Source of the DNA: Rhynchonema sp. JSB1_4
Taxonomy: Eukaryota; Nematoda; Chromadorea; Monhysterida; Xyalidae
Direction: 5' to 3'
Assembly: GCA_030248065.1 (NCBI GenBank)
Contig: JASAMV010001601.1
Coordinates: forward strand, 1-64,000
DNA length: 64,000 bases
Below are positions 1 to 9,948 of the stretch, in pieces (positions within the stretch are counted from its first letter, which is position 1; each line of letters begins with the position of its first letter). A program made the position numbers and the translations under genes. The notes below the pieces were generated by a model. The model was not told the DNA's origin. It did not search any database and worked only from the letters and a program-made list of their open reading frames with translations.

Positions 1-17
1 ATAAACTTGCTCAACAA

Positions 18-389
18 ATGAATGTAAGCCACAGTACAAAGCTACATATTATGGGTTTTATGGCTGGAAAGTTTGAACCAAAAAATTGTACCATGGAAAA
101 ACAGCAATTTGACAGAATTATAGTCCCATTCACAAACAAAAGTGTAGAGAACGTCATACTAAACACAATTATCAACAACTCTGTAGTGAAAAGAAAACTA
201 CCTATTGACGCCAGTCAACGAAAACCGGTTCAAATAGTATACAAAAACCCGGAAAAACTTTCTAAGAGTTTGTTCAACTACAACAAAACAGTTCGGGAAG
301 TAAATATAAAAGACATAGATGCTACAACTTGCAACTGCAACACGATACAAATAACCAAAAATATATTGACAAGACTTATGGTCACGTAG
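18..389 (+). pseudogene. N-terminal part of the Penelope-like RT, out of frame with the rest
   Basis: The 123-residue frame reads like the region before the RT domain of PLE proteins: a YKNPEKL..LFNYNKTV stretch followed by a CNC motif. In this family the Cys-x-Cys motif is normally followed at once by a (G)HVVTGD motif. Here CNC lies at the end of this frame, while YGHVVTGD is at residues 17-24 of the next frame (329-2017). A single-base shift between about 340 and 365 therefore splits one protein. The first methionine at 18 is not a supported start, because the frame may continue left of the window. Confidence 0.6.
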
Positions 390-2017
390 TTACTGGTGAT
401 CATAACATCTGTCAAAACCTCCAACTGCGCATGCTGCTACAAAAAGGTACGAATTTCAGACCAAACGTTACAGCAGACAAGCATACAATATACACACAGC
501 TTATGACCCGAATCAAAGAATATGCAGAAATGATTAAAAAACGTCACAATCTAAGAGATATATCGTCATACATTGGTGAAATAGAAAGCAGAATAAACAA
601 TAGATTACTTGCTACTACCATGACAAAATGCCATGATATCCCTTGGCAAGCCCTAAAACAGTTACAAAGAGACTTCGTTATATGCCCAGTCGACAAGACA
701 CCCAATAATTATGGGTTCGTCTGCAAACGGCTATACTTACAAATTATTCGAGCTGAACTACATTCAACGTCTGACTCTGGGCAAAATACATACAGTTATT
801 CGGATTTTACAGAAGAACATATAAAAAAGTGCCAAGTAAGTGCCACAAACGCACTCTCAGGATCAAAAGATATCACAGAATCTATGAAAGACACCTGTAT
901 CCCAACAATCTATGCCATTCCAAAATTACATAAAAATCCTACAAAATTCCGTTTTATTGTGGGAGCGGCGAACGCAACAACTAAGAAAATGTCTATTGTT
1001 TTACTGGAAGCCCTCAAACACTTCAAAAAACATTTTCAAAATTACTGTAAAATAAGCGAAAAACGAACAAAACGAAAGCTATATATTTCAATCGATAACA
1101 GTCAGCAACTTATACGATTCTGCGAAAGAAACAATATCAAGCCACAAGCTTGTACCACATTTGATTTCAGTACGTTATACACAAAGTTACCACATGCAGT
1201 AATACTGAGCAACCTGAAAGAACTAATTACCATGCTCTACAGGAATTCCGGTAAAAACTACATAGCTATTGCAAAAAACCCAAAATTCAACAAAACTTTT
1301 TATTGCCATGCTGATTATCCGGAATCTAAACATCTCATAATGGACATGTTCCAGTGTATTGAACTCCTAGAGAAAGTCATCACCCAATCCTACATAAAGT
1401 TCGGTGACAGTATACTTAGGCAGGACTACGGTATCGGAATGGGCGGTAACGCAAGTCCAGTTATAGCTGATCTGACCCTTAGCATGATGGAATATAAATT
1501 CCTAAGTCGCTGTAACCCACCAATTGTTCATAAAGAATGCATAATGCGATACCTGAATGACATAATAACGATAAACTACGATTTTGCCCATATTAGTACA
1601 CAAATGTACGACAAAAGTCTTGAGCTAAACTGTGAAACACCAAAAAATAAAAAAATCCCCTACCTAGAACTAATGATAACTCTAGGCACGGATGGTTTTC
1701 ACCTTTACAACAAAACAGATTATTTTCAATTCCCGGTTATAAAATACTATAATAGCAGCTCCTGTGTGCACTACAGCGTTCTAAAAGGGACCATCATCGG
1801 CCAATGCCTAAGGTTTATTCGTATTCTAAATAAACATGCAGTCTGGGTGACAGAAGTGTCAAAAATGATTCAACGTTTAATAAATCAAGGTCATAAAAAG
1901 GAAGATATACATAATGCTATTCTGATATTTATGGGAAAGTACGAGCAGTTGTTCTGGAAATTTGGTATCACCACGAAAAAGGATGTCATTAGAAAATGCT
2001 TCACACCATTAACATGA
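329..2017 (+). CDS. Penelope-like reverse transcriptase domain (catalytic Asp changed)
   Basis: This 562-residue frame has the ordered blocks of PLE reverse transcriptases: DKTPNNYGF (122-130), PKLHKNPTKFRF (198-209), TFDFSTLYTKLPH (277-289), GIGMGGNASP (368-377), RYLND (407-411) and PYLEL (444-448). The box normally written YxDD reads Y-L-N-D, so the first catalytic aspartate is Asn 410 (codon AAT). Loss of one of the paired aspartates should abolish polymerisation. The start at 329 only marks an overlap after a frameshift; the true protein begins in the previous frame. The C-terminus has no recognisable GIY-YIG nuclease. Class assignment is strong; the subfamily is undetermined. Confidence 0.75.
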   Translation: MQLQHDTNNQKYIDKTYGHVVTGDHNICQNLQLRMLLQKGTNFRPNVTADKHTIYTQLMTRIKEYAEMIKKRHNLRDISSYIGEIESRINNRLLATTMTKCHDIPWQALKQLQRDFVICPVDKTPNNYGFVCKRLYLQIIRAELHSTSDSGQNTYSYSDFTEEHIKKCQVSATNALSGSKDITESMKDTCIPTIYAIPKLHKNPTKFRFIVGAANATTKKMSIVLLEALKHFKKHFQNYCKISEKRTKRKLYISIDNSQQLIRFCERNNIKPQACTTFDFSTLYTKLPHAVILSNLKELITMLYRNSGKNYIAIAKNPKFNKTFYCHADYPESKHLIMDMFQCIELLEKVITQSYIKFGDSILRQDYGIGMGGNASPVIADLTLSMMEYKFLSRCNPPIVHKECIMRYLNDIITINYDFAHISTQMYDKSLELNCETPKNKKIPYLELMITLGTDGFHLYNKTDYFQFPVIKYYNSSSCVHYSVLKGTIIGQCLRFIRILNKHAVWVTEVSKMIQRLINQGHKKEDIHNAILIFMGKYEQLFWKFGITTKKDVIRKCFTPLT

Positions 2018-2386
2018 TACGATAGCCAAAGGAAACACGAAAAACGCCTTTACAACACAGCAACACCCACATGACCAACGAAACTACAGTAACCACATGT
2101 ACAGTACCATTACCGCGACGAAACCAAACGCGCAATTTTTAAATTTTGTAAGAGAGCTCAAATGACATCAGTTCTAATAGCAAAGTAGGAGATTATACAT
2201 TGTAACTGACTTCTCTGTTTGAGTCTGGCATAAAGCCTAATGACAGTTCCACAGTACATGCTCAGTTCTCTTACACACACAAGTTTTCCAAAACCTTACC
2301 AGCTTCTTCCCCAATATGAAACATTTTATTTCGCACTTCAATCGTTTTCCATAATCTATTTTAGAACAGACTTTTTTTGCAACCTA

Positions 2387-2596
2387 ATGCCTGGCAATTT
2401 GGACGATTCTCTCGGATTCACTGCAATCATTCGTGAAATGATCAACGAGGACGAACGTCGCGCAGCTAGTGGACAAGGACAGGAAGATACGCAGCAGTCC
2501 CCCAATGGACAACACACACAGGCACCCCCACCACCCAAAAAGAAACGACGCAACACCGGAGAACAGTCGGTCAGTGAAAATTCGGAAATGTTCTAA
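2387..2596 (+). CDS. Small hypothetical ORF with basic nuclear-localisation-like cluster
   Basis: Reading from the ATG at 2387 gives 69 residues. It has an acidic N-terminal half (DDS, EDERR), a Gln/Pro-rich middle and a PPPPKKKRR cluster resembling a nuclear localisation signal. An in-frame upstream ATG at 2240 adds 50 residues of no recognisable character. It lies about 370 bases after the Penelope-like RT, so it may belong to an element or be a first exon. I recognise no family. A chance ORF is possible. Confidence 0.2.
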   Translation: MPGNLDDSLGFTAIIREMINEDERRAASGQGQEDTQQSPNGQHTQAPPPPKKKRRNTGEQSVSENSEMF

Positions 2597-2599
2597 GGC

Positions 2600-3008
2600 T
2601 CATATTCTCTCTCTTTTTCTCTTTTTCATTAATTTTTCCACAATTTAACCCAGCCTTAGTCTTCACTCAATCCTTTACTCAGTATGAATGAGACTTGAAT
2701 AAATGCGAACGCGCCTAGATATCTACGTACTTCCAGTTTCCTACTGAGGATGGTCTCGGCTGGAAAGTGCAGGTCAAATCTGTCTAGGAACAGAGACCGA
2801 AACAGTTTGACCTAGGCCGTATGAATGTGTATAAATGTGATTAGGTGCGCCTAATTTAGGTTTGCGACAGCGTAATATAGGTTAGATAAGGTTAAGACCA
2901 CTGTAAATTAATTTGCTCCGCTAGGTACTAACAAAATTGGTTTCACAAAACTACATTTATCCATAACATTATTATTTGAAATGCAAAGGAAAAATATTTC
3001 ATTTTATT
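2600..3008. other. Unassigned spacer before the first zinc-finger copy
   Basis: I see no gene here. Similarity to the zinc-finger unit begins abruptly at about 3009, so this spacer ends at a duplication breakpoint. Confidence 0.4.
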
Positions 3009-3481
3009 ATTCAGTCATTCATTCCAACGAACGACCGCACAAATGCATTGAATGTGGAGCTGCCTTCAAACGGAAGTACGCCCTCAAGTCACACATTCGT
3101 ATTCATTCTGGGTTCAAACCATTTAAATGCACCGAATGCGACGTGGGATTTATACAATCCAGCAACTTGAAACGGCATCAGCAAACACAACACGGAACTT
3201 GCCGTTCTGACTTGTACGTCTGCGTTCTCTGTTCAAAATCGTACTCAACGAATACCGTCCTTAAAAAGCATGTGCTTAGGATGCACTTGCACACAGACCA
3301 ACGACCATTCAAGTGCACCTTGTGTTCAAAATCATTCAAAACTGTTGGAGAACTGCACCTTCATACACTCATTCACTCCGATCAACGGCCGTTCAAATGT
3401 TCACTATGCGGTGCTGCGTTCAAACAACCAGCGCCGCTCCATATTCATCAGAAGCAGCCTCACTCAAGCGTCAAGCCATAA
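3009..3481 (+). pseudogene. Type A C2H2 zinc-finger gene, 5'-truncated (fingers 4-8)
   Basis: The sequence joins the type A genes inside finger 3 and then encodes fingers 4 to 8 without interruption, ending at the normal type A stop. Finger 8 (AAFKQPAPLHIH) is identical to that of the copy at 50004-50726, and the next 1.4 kb is also closest to that copy. The acceptor, start codon and fingers 1-3 are missing; the DNA before 3009 is unrelated. This looks like a duplication end that cut the gene. The ATG at 2981 lies in foreign sequence and is not a supported start. Confidence 0.7.
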
Positions 3482-3603
3482 CACATTCGATATGATGTGA
3501 CCACCTTCGGTTTTGATCGACTGATGTGGAAAGACCAGTTCGATAAAAATCTGCTTAAATTTCAATGATTCATTCATTGATTTGTACCACGCATGTGTTT
3601 TCG

Positions 3604-3609
3604 AATAAA
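3604..3609 (+). promoter_or_regulatory. AATAAA polyadenylation signal after type A gene
   Basis: AATAAA lies about 120 bases after the type A stop codon. It recurs at the matching place after the copies at 41105, 45529 and 50004, and is altered by one base after 37350. It is the likely 3'-end signal of type A transcripts. Confidence 0.45.
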
Positions 3610-3759
3610 TAACAGTAACACATCCGTATCCTGCTAGTTTTAGAGTCGCTTCTTCTGATTTTTGCAATTTAATGTCAGAAGCGAACTTGTAAAATGGTGT
3701 TCCGTTCGCTGTTTCTATCCGTCTTTGTTCATGTTTTGAGAATTTGTCGCGAGTGACCG

Positions 3760-3765
3760 GTAAGT
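3760..3765 (+). promoter_or_regulatory. Splice donor GTAAGT of type B noncoding exon 1
   Basis: A consensus donor follows a conserved stretch ending GTGACCG. It is preserved before five type B genes (also 38342, 42871, 46521 and 51005). It pairs naturally with the acceptor GAATTTCAG about 250 bases downstream, just before the type B start. The ATG shortly before the donor hits a stop almost at once, so exon 1 is noncoding. Confidence 0.55.
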
Positions 3766-3804
3766 TCATCCAGCAGGCGACCGACCAACCAATTTGCTTT
3801 CATT

Positions 3805-3880
3805 TTAAAACACGCGCCAATTCAACACGTGCGCGCAAGGCGAGCGCAGCAGCACAGAGAAGATGTTTCATTGCAGGAGG
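3805..3880 (+). promoter_or_regulatory. Conserved intronic block shared by type A, B and C genes
   Basis: A block built on GCGCCAATTC..ACACG..CAAGGCGAGCGCAGCA..ACAGAGAAGATG recurs upstream of every zinc-finger coding exon: near 8207, 9835, 10567, 12815, 32757, 38396, 40620, 42927, 45053, 46573, 49518, 51058 and 52873. In type B genes it lies just inside the intron after the GTAAGT donor. It is conserved across types whose surrounding DNA has diverged, which suggests a control element or an undetected exon. It contains an in-frame ATG, but its reading frame is not kept between copies. Confidence 0.45.
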
Positions 3881-4026
3881 CTGTTGCTCAGTTTGTTGGC
3901 TTCTTGCTGTGCTCAATTCTTCGTTTTTTATTCACTTCTCGTGATCTTTTTTTGAACCTGATAATGGAGCACATTCGACGATCGCACCTCATGTTTCATT
4001 CCTACGCGAATTTCAGGTGTGAAGCA

Positions 4027-4605
4027 ATGTCTACCAATCTCCGTCCGTTCAAATGCACAATATGCACTGCGACATACACTCGGAAGGGTGGTCTGACACG
4101 CCACACGCTCGCTGTTCACATCGACCACCGACCATTCAAATGCTCAACTTGTGGTGTGACTTTCACTGACAAAAGTCATCTAAAACACCACGTCCTCACT
4201 GTTCACACCGACGACCGACCATTCGAGTGTGCCGAGTGTGGCGTGTGTTTCAAGAGCAAGGACAACGCAGAAAAACACCAGCAAACTCACTCTCAACAAC
4301 GTGACTTCGATTGCTCCGTGTGCTCGAAATCATTCAAATCAAAATCTGAAATGAAAATGCATTCAGTCATTCATTCCAACCAGCGACCATATAAATGCAA
4401 TCAATGTGGTGCCACATTCAAACAAAAGTGGGTCCTCAACACACACATTCGCATTCATTCTGGTTGCAAACCATTCAAATGCATCGAATGTGACGGCGAA
4501 TTCGCACAATCTAGCAACTTGAAGCAACATCAACGAAGGCAACACGGAACCCCTCGTTCTGTCTTGTTCACGTGCAAACCGCTACACAACGAATTGCTAT
4601 CTTAA
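4027..4605 (+). CDS. Type B C2H2 zinc-finger protein, copy B1 (6 fingers)
   Basis: The start is the ATG ten bases after the acceptor TTTCAG at 4011-4016, giving 192 residues that begin MSTNLRPFKC. Six complete C2H2 fingers follow at regular spacing, joined by short linkers of the form (H)xxxRPFKC instead of the classical TGEKP. Such proteins normally bind DNA in the nucleus; no KRAB, ZAD, BTB or SCAN domain is present. After finger 6 the frame runs through TPRSVLFTCKPLHNELL and stops. That Cys begins a seventh finger which a net 11-nt deletion, relative to the type C gene at 10828, throws out of frame. An in-frame extension upstream of 4027 lies in the intron. Confidence 0.8.
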   Translation: MSTNLRPFKCTICTATYTRKGGLTRHTLAVHIDHRPFKCSTCGVTFTDKSHLKHHVLTVHTDDRPFECAECGVCFKSKDNAEKHQQTHSQQRDFDCSVCSKSFKSKSEMKMHSVIHSNQRPYKCNQCGATFKQKWVLNTHIRIHSGCKPFKCIECDGEFAQSSNLKQHQRRQHGTPRSVLFTCKPLHNELLS

Positions 4606-4880
4606 AAGGGATTCACTTGCTCACACCAACGAACGACCATTCAAATGCACCCTGTGTTCAAAGTCATTCAACACTGCTCGCAATTTGGAACATCATTCAC
4701 TCAGATCAACGAACATTCATATGTTCGCTATGTTGTGCTGCTTTCAAACAACCGCAAGGACTTCGCAAACATCACGAACGTGTACACACAAATGTCAGAC
4801 CACATAAATGCACTCAATGTGACTACAGTCCTGTCCAAAATTCGGACCTGAAAAGACACGTTCGACGAAGACATGAATGA
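4606..4880 (+). pseudogene. Out-of-frame C-terminal fingers of B1
   Basis: After the shared stop, the DNA still encodes remains of three fingers (CTLCSKSF.., CSLCCAAF.., CTQCDYSP..) ending LKRHVRRRHE, the same terminus as the intact type C protein at 10828-11616. They lie in shifted frames because of the 11-nt deletion and a second small deletion near 4700. B1 keeps the type C tail, whereas B3-B6 have CTQCDFLPPLG in its place. Confidence 0.7.
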
Positions 4881-4889
4881 TTTTCGCTC

Positions 4890-5550
4890 GTGTCTGTTCA
4901 TAACTATAACGTATGACACTTTGTTGATTAAATACATGTATATATATCGACAGCCGTTTTTGCTCACGTCACCAAGATCTAGGGATCGGCGTCGGTCGTG
5001 TACACCGACACCGACACCGACGCTTTTTTGGAAAGTACCGACACCGACGAAAAAACACGATTTTGGCAAAATCTTCCCTTAGTATAAAAACATTAATTTT
5101 ACAAATTGTCTCACACAGTACAAACTCAGATTTTACCAACTTGTTATACTTAATGGTACGGGAGAAGTTCGATCAAATCCCTTGCCATACTTGGGACATG
5201 CGTCTATTTTAGGACTTTAAAACAAAAAAAATTATCCCGATTAAGCCCCCAGGCAAACTTCATGCAGTGCATGCAGTGCAAATGCATTTGGTCCTCCTGA
5301 GCATTATAATACTGTTTATTAAAGTTACACGACTGTTATCATAGCCATTATTTTCCAAAAACATGTATAAAACATGCATACTGGGAAGAAAACACTGCGA
5401 TACGTGCAACTTTTGTCGCGTGCCTGAGGGACGGAAGAAAATTTTGCCCTGCACTCCGCTTCCGCCAGAGCACCAAGGCACGAGCCGAACTGTCTTGTGC
5501 AATGCAGGTTTGACGACGCACCGATTGACGGTGATCGCTATGATGTGCGC
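4890..5550. other. Spacer with remnant of a CGACACCGACACC-rich element
   Basis: Around 4990-5060 there are repeats of ACCGACACCGAC and GGCGTCGGTCG, like one end of a non-autonomous element. No partner end or target duplication was found. The rest shows no gene. Confidence 0.3.
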
Positions 5551-5890
5551 ACGGTTGGATTAAATTTTTTTTATTATCGAACTTTTTTTCAACTTGTTTG
5601 AATTTATAAAAAAATATATTTTTCCAAAATTTTATTTTTATTATTTATATTTCCAAAATTTTCGGTTCTCAATGTGGAAATTGTCGAAATTTTTGTTGTA
5701 AGTGTATTTGATTGTATTGAGAATAAAGGAATAGTTGATACCGACTGGTTGTGTCTTTACAAACGGGCAGTAGCGAGTTGATGTTTTTTACGAAGATCCC
5801 GATAACGTGACAATTTGTGTTGGAGATAGTCTGTCCACGATATGTATGTAGGTTGTAATAAGAAAAATAAAGACGTGTCACGGAAAAGGT
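5551..5890 (-). mobile_element. Fragment of the CAGGGTTGG hAT-type element
   Basis: GGTTGGATTAAA followed by an A/T-rich stretch and TTATCGAAC matches the ends of the elements at 41811 and 46682. The text near 5660-5860 (TTCGGTTCTCAATGTG.., CAGTAGCGAG..) is the reverse complement of 27440-27620 inside the element at 26974. The terminal CAGG is lost and no target duplication is visible. Confidence 0.5.
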
Positions 5891-6382
5891 AAATAACCCG
5901 ACATGCACGAGCAGCTGCAGCAGGTACAGCCCGGCAGTAGCCGAACGGGGTCTGCCGCAGCTGAAGAGTGTTCAGCTACGGCACAGCTGCAGCAAAATTT
6001 TTTTATACAACCGGAAAGGTAAAAATTTTGGAAAATTATCAATGAAGCGATTCGTCGATTTCCGGCGTGTTTTTATATACGACAAAATTTCGCGCTATCG
6101 CGCGATGTTCGTATTTATAAGTTTGATTCCTCATTAATTGTGCAACAGAATGACAAGAAAGTGTGAGGTGTGCATGTCCCTGTGTGGTGTGGCATGTTTT
6201 ACTTGCGCGTGGTCGTAGTGTGTGTGTGTAAACTAAAACAGCTTGGACGAAGACATGTTTGCCCAATTTATATAGACTTCAGTAAAAAGAAAACCACATC
6301 TCTGGACGTTCCTAGTTTCGAGATTAGAGGTAACCAATTTTGTGGGTAGCCGGGAGTGGGGTATCCCCCTGCGTACTGAAGG
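5891..6382. other. Unassigned spacer
   Basis: Contains a run of CAGCTGCAGC/GCTGCAGCA motifs near 5915-5995. I see no gene and no clear element ends. Confidence 0.3.
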
Positions 6383-6886
6383 CAGGGTTGGGCAAAAAAA
6401 CGACGGCGTTTTTTCTTAAAAAAACGACGTCTTTTTTCAAAAAAAAACGCCTGGCTCGTTTTTCGTTTTTATAAATCCTGAATTTCCTTGATTATCCCTG
6501 GTTTTTCAGGGAAAGTACCCTGATTATCAAGGAAAATCAATTTTTTTATCCCATTTTTTTTCAAAAAATTTTCGACCAGTTTTTACTTTGTCGAGATACG
6601 TCGATATACGGAGTTTAACTTTCAATGATGACCCCGGCCAAAGTTGGTCCCATGATGCGGGTCTGATATGGGATCTTAACAACTCGCTAGAAAAGGGTTG
6701 AAACCCGTTTATTTTGCCTCAGAACACATAGAATTACTTCATTTAACCACGTTTTCTTCCCAACATGAGCGTCTTCCAATTTTTTGGGAAGCATATTTTG
6801 GTCATCTGGGCGTTTAAAAAACGTTTTTTTTAAAAACGTTTTTTTAAAACGATTTTTTGAAAAAAAACGTCTTTTGCCCAACCCTG
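6383..6886. mobile_element. hAT-type MITE (CAGGGTTGGGCAAAA ends), 504 bp
   Basis: Both ends carry the inverted repeat CAGGGTTGGGCAAAA, and the flanks are ACTGAAGG (6375-6382) and ACTGTAGG (6887-6894), an 8-bp duplication with one change. CAGGG ends with 8-bp duplications fit the hAT superfamily. There is no transposase ORF. A second copy of nearly the same length and sequence lies at 39743-40248. Confidence 0.8.
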
Positions 6887-6954
6887 ACTGTAGGTAGGAT
6901 GCCTGCCGCCCCTCACCTGGTACAGCAGGTTACGTAGTTACATAGGTTGCCGTC

Positions 6955-7170
6955 CCAGTCTGGTACAGTAATTAGGTGGCCCCCCCCCGGCTGGTACAGT
7001 AGCTAGCGATTTTTGTCTCAAAATGGTATAAAATCGGTATTTTTCACTCCAGAAAGGCGAAAAATCGCACGCTATGAGCAAAATTAGCGTTTTAGAGTAC
7101 ATTTTCATCAATGCCCAGACATAAAAAAAATTTGTTCCTTCCAACTTTCCACCTAACTTTCCCCTCAACT
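6955..7170. repeat. Conserved-core repeat module, diverged copy
   Basis: Contains CTGGTACAGTA motifs flanking GTGGCCCCCCCCC, then ATTTTTGTCTCAAAATGG..AAATCGGTATTTTTCAC and GAAAAATCGCACGCTATGAGC. This follows the core order at 62150-62260 (CTCAAAATGG..TTGGTATTTTTAC..AAAAAATCGCGCGCTACGCGC). The GC hairpin is decayed here. Confidence 0.45.
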
Positions 7171-7795
7171 TTCCACCCTTTCGTTAATACCAGCCAATGA
7201 AGTCACCGGTCAGAAACTGTCAGCAACTGTCGCAAAAATCACTCGATGTTCCTGTGGCCTTGAAAGAAAGATATTCATTTTACATTTCACGAAATACACA
7301 AGTCCGAACTGCACTGCAACTGAACATGCAACGTAAGATCACACATTATAAGCGTTCAAAGCTGTTATCAGTCATGTGAGTGTTCTAAGCTCACATGCAG
7401 CCTAGTCACAACATTAGGCTACACAAAAATGTCACAACAGCCCCTATGGTGCTGGTGGGTGAGCTATACATATGTATGTACATTGGTCTCTTCTCACCTC
7501 AGATTACCCAAGTACACATCCAAATTTCAATTTTGGTCAGTCAATAATTAATCGGCTTTAATCGGATCAGCAGAAAAACACAGACACAACACAAGATGAC
7601 GTCTAGATCCCTCTAGGGAGCTCCCTAAAGCTTTATGAGCACCAACTAATGTTTTTTAAGGTAGTCAACAAGCAAGAAGGTGGCAGTTTCGTTAGAGCAA
7701 TTACCAATCATTAATTTTCAAAGCTGGATATTTTCGACCCATTTAAGATTTGCATAAGGGAGGTCGGTTTGGCTAATCCTATTGTAGTCAACATA
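7171..7795 (+). repeat. Orphan copy of the 5' flank of the secreted-protein genes
   Basis: The stretch from CCTTTCGTTAATACCAGCC through GACGTCTAGATCCC to GGTCGGTTTGGCTAATCC matches the upstream flanks of the genes at 23870 (from about 22925) and 28525 (from about 26857, interrupted there by a transposon). The gene body is absent; from about 7850 the sequence becomes the upstream module of the type C zinc-finger units. Confidence 0.7.
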
Positions 7796-7849
7796 GGAAA
7801 TATGTTTCTCTGTCCACTCACAATCTGCAACAATTGTTTCGTGGGCTTA

Positions 7850-8000
7850 CAACTTTGTACAAAAACGCAGCTGGTGTCAGAAATATTTTTTGTTCCTGGT
7901 CATTTGACTGATTTCAATCGTTTGGGCCTCGGCCGATTTCGGTCCGATTGGACTATGTTTCTTGGCGTTTTGATTGCGCGTATTTCGGCCACAAAATGAA
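7850..8000 (+). repeat. Upstream module of type C units
   Basis: GCAGCTGGT..TTGTTCCTG..TTTGACTGATTTCAATC.. and GGCCGATTTCGG recur near 10340-10440 and 12530-12660, marking units of roughly 2.2-2.5 kb that each carried one C2H2 gene. Confidence 0.55.
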
Positions 8001-8154
8001 TGATGAACCTGGCACTTCTGGTGATGAGTTCCTTTTTTGACATGTGAGTTTGAATTGGTTTTGTTTTTGATTTCCTTTCTTCCGTCGTTTATTCAAATTT
8101 GTGAATAAATTGCATCTGTGATACATTACCCGTTACATGTGGTGCATCAGGGTC

Positions 8155-8160
8155 TGGTGA
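8155..8160 (+). promoter_or_regulatory. Candidate donor GTGAGT of type C intron
   Basis: GGGTCTG|GTGAGT lies before the conserved intronic block and about 300 bases before the coding exon at 8464. The matching site before B2 reads GATGAG, so that donor is lost. Confidence 0.35.
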
Positions 8161-8463
8161 GTGGGTTTGCTTTGTGCCCTCGCTTTTGTCTGCCTGTCCT
8201 CATTTCAAATGCGCGCCAATTCAACACGCGCGCAAGGCGAGCGCAGCTACACAGAGAAGATGTTTCATTGCAAAACTGCTTCTTGGCTGCTTGCTCATGC
8301 TGGCGCTGTGCCCACATGCGTGTCACAGGTTTTTTGGTTTTTCTTCGCCTCTCGTCGTCTTAACGTTTTTGTTTTGTTTGACAATCATGTTTGCTGACTT
8401 TTGTCACGATGAAATGTAAACTTCTTGTTTTATCCCAGCAAATTGCACCGCAAGTCTGCAAAT

Positions 8464-9137
8464 ATGAAACACATCACTCGTCCGTTCAAGTGCACCGTGT
8501 GTGACGCGACATTCACTCACAAAGGCAGCCTGAACATTCACCTTCTCCAAGTGCACACCGACGACCGACCATTCGAATGTGCCACATGTGGCGTGTGCTT
8601 CAAGAAGAAAGGAAATGCAGAAAACCACCAGCGAACTCACTCTCAACAGCGTGACTTCGATTGCTCCGTGTGCTCGAAATCATTCAAATCAAAATCTGAA
8701 ATGAAAATGCATTCAGACATTCATTCCAACCAGCGACCATATAAATGCAATCAGTGTGGTGCCACATTGAGCGATCCCAACACGCAACCTGGTCTCCTGC
8801 TTCGTTCACGTGCACACTTTGCTCAAAATCCTACACAACGAATTTCTATCTTAGAATTCATTCACTGGTTCACGCCAACGAACGACAATTCAAATGCACT
8901 CGGTGTTCAAAGTCATTCAACGCTGCTCGCGATTTGAAAAGACACTCACTCATTCACTCAGATCAACGAGCATTCAAATGTTCACTATGCGGTGCTGCTT
9001 TCAAAGAATCGCAAGGACTTCGCAAACATCACAAACATGTTCACACAAATGTCAGACCACATAAGTGCACTCAATGTGACTACAGTTCTGCCCAAAATTC
9101 GGCCCTGAAAAGACACGTTCGACGAAGTCATGTGTGA
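8464..9137 (+). pseudogene. Type C C2H2 gene, copy C1, frame-broken by internal deletion
   Basis: From the ATG at 8464 (MKHITRPFKC) the frame encodes fingers 1-3 and the start of finger 4, then loses frame near 8765 at GCCACATTGAGCGATCC. Compared with the intact copy at 10828, the end of finger 4 and most of finger 5 are missing, with a short TTGA match at the join. The remaining fingers continue in another frame to the normal C-terminus LKRHVRRSHV at 9137. The deletion is not a multiple of three, so a single product would end early. Other features match the intact copy. Confidence 0.75.
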
Positions 9138-9830
9138 TTTTTCCCTCGTCTCTTCTAATAACTAACGTTTGACTTCGTTGATTTTGACAGCGTTTTGCTG
9201 ACGGCACCAAAGTCTCCGCTTAGTAAAAAGCATCGTTAGTAGGAAAGACGTGGTCCCACATATAGTTAAATAGTGAACTCAGATATTACCAATTTGTTAT
9301 TCAAAAATGTAACCTGAGAAGTTCGATTAAGCCCCTTGCCCTATTTAAGACATGCGTCTCTTACCAGATTTCAAAACAAAAGCCTGTAAGTCTCAGCCTA
9401 AGCCTATAATTGGGTCAAATATGCTGACCCTGAATCGACCGGGCCTGAAAAACTGGGCCTGAAAAGGTCGGGCTTGAATTTCCGGGTGTGAAAGGTCGCG
9501 GAATTACTTGTATCGCGTGCCTCTTTAACTCAAGGAAGCCCGCTGGGGGCTTATTCGCTAACCTTACCAAATAAGCCCCCAGTGAGGGCTTGTTCGAGAG
9601 AGTGGCCTAATCGAACTTCGCCGGTAGTTCCTTAATGTCTGTCACAGTCATCTTACCGTCACTGCACTCCCGTGTTTGTTGTTGCTCGCCCCGATGTTGT
9701 TCGTTTTGAATGAATGAATCACACAAGCGACAAAGCGGCTGGTATGCATGTATTGTTCATTTCGCTGACATCATGGACCCGACTGAGTTGGTCTTGTTTG
9801 ATTTGCTTTTGTTTTGGTTTTCCCAAGATT
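9138..9830. other. Spacer with short CGGGCCTGAAAA repeats
   Basis: Around 9410-9500 there is a cluster of (T)CGGGCCTGAAAA motifs and their variants, probably the end of a non-autonomous element. GGGGGCTTATTCG and AATAAGCCCCCAG form an inverted pair near 9545-9580. No gene is seen. Confidence 0.35.
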
Positions 9831-9948
9831 TTCAAATGCGCGCCAATTCGACATACACGCAAGGCGAGTGCACTGCAACACAGAGAAGATGTTTCATCGC
9901 AAACAGCTGATGCCTTTGTTGGCTGCTTGCTCTGGCTGTGCTCATTTG

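Larger units (their letters stand above)
1..2017 (+). mobile_element. Penelope-like retroelement, 5' end outside the window, decayed
   Basis: The two overlapping reading frames at 18-389 and 329-2017 together make one reverse-transcriptase polyprotein of the Penelope-like (PLE) class. The element enters from beyond the left edge, so its 5' terminus is not seen. No GIY-YIG endonuclease is visible after the RT and no terminal repeat was found, so the 3' limit is only the end of the coding region. The sequence is A-rich compared with its neighbours. Frame disruption and an altered catalytic box indicate an inactive copy. Confidence 0.75.

Noticed and set aside
3464..3769. Minus-strand frame of about 68-118 codons (VTRDKFSKHEQRRIETANG..) recurring between A and B genes
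   Set aside because: It overlaps the type B noncoding exon, its donor and the type A 3' end on the other strand. Its ends vary between copies, and its recurrence is explained by the tandem duplication.
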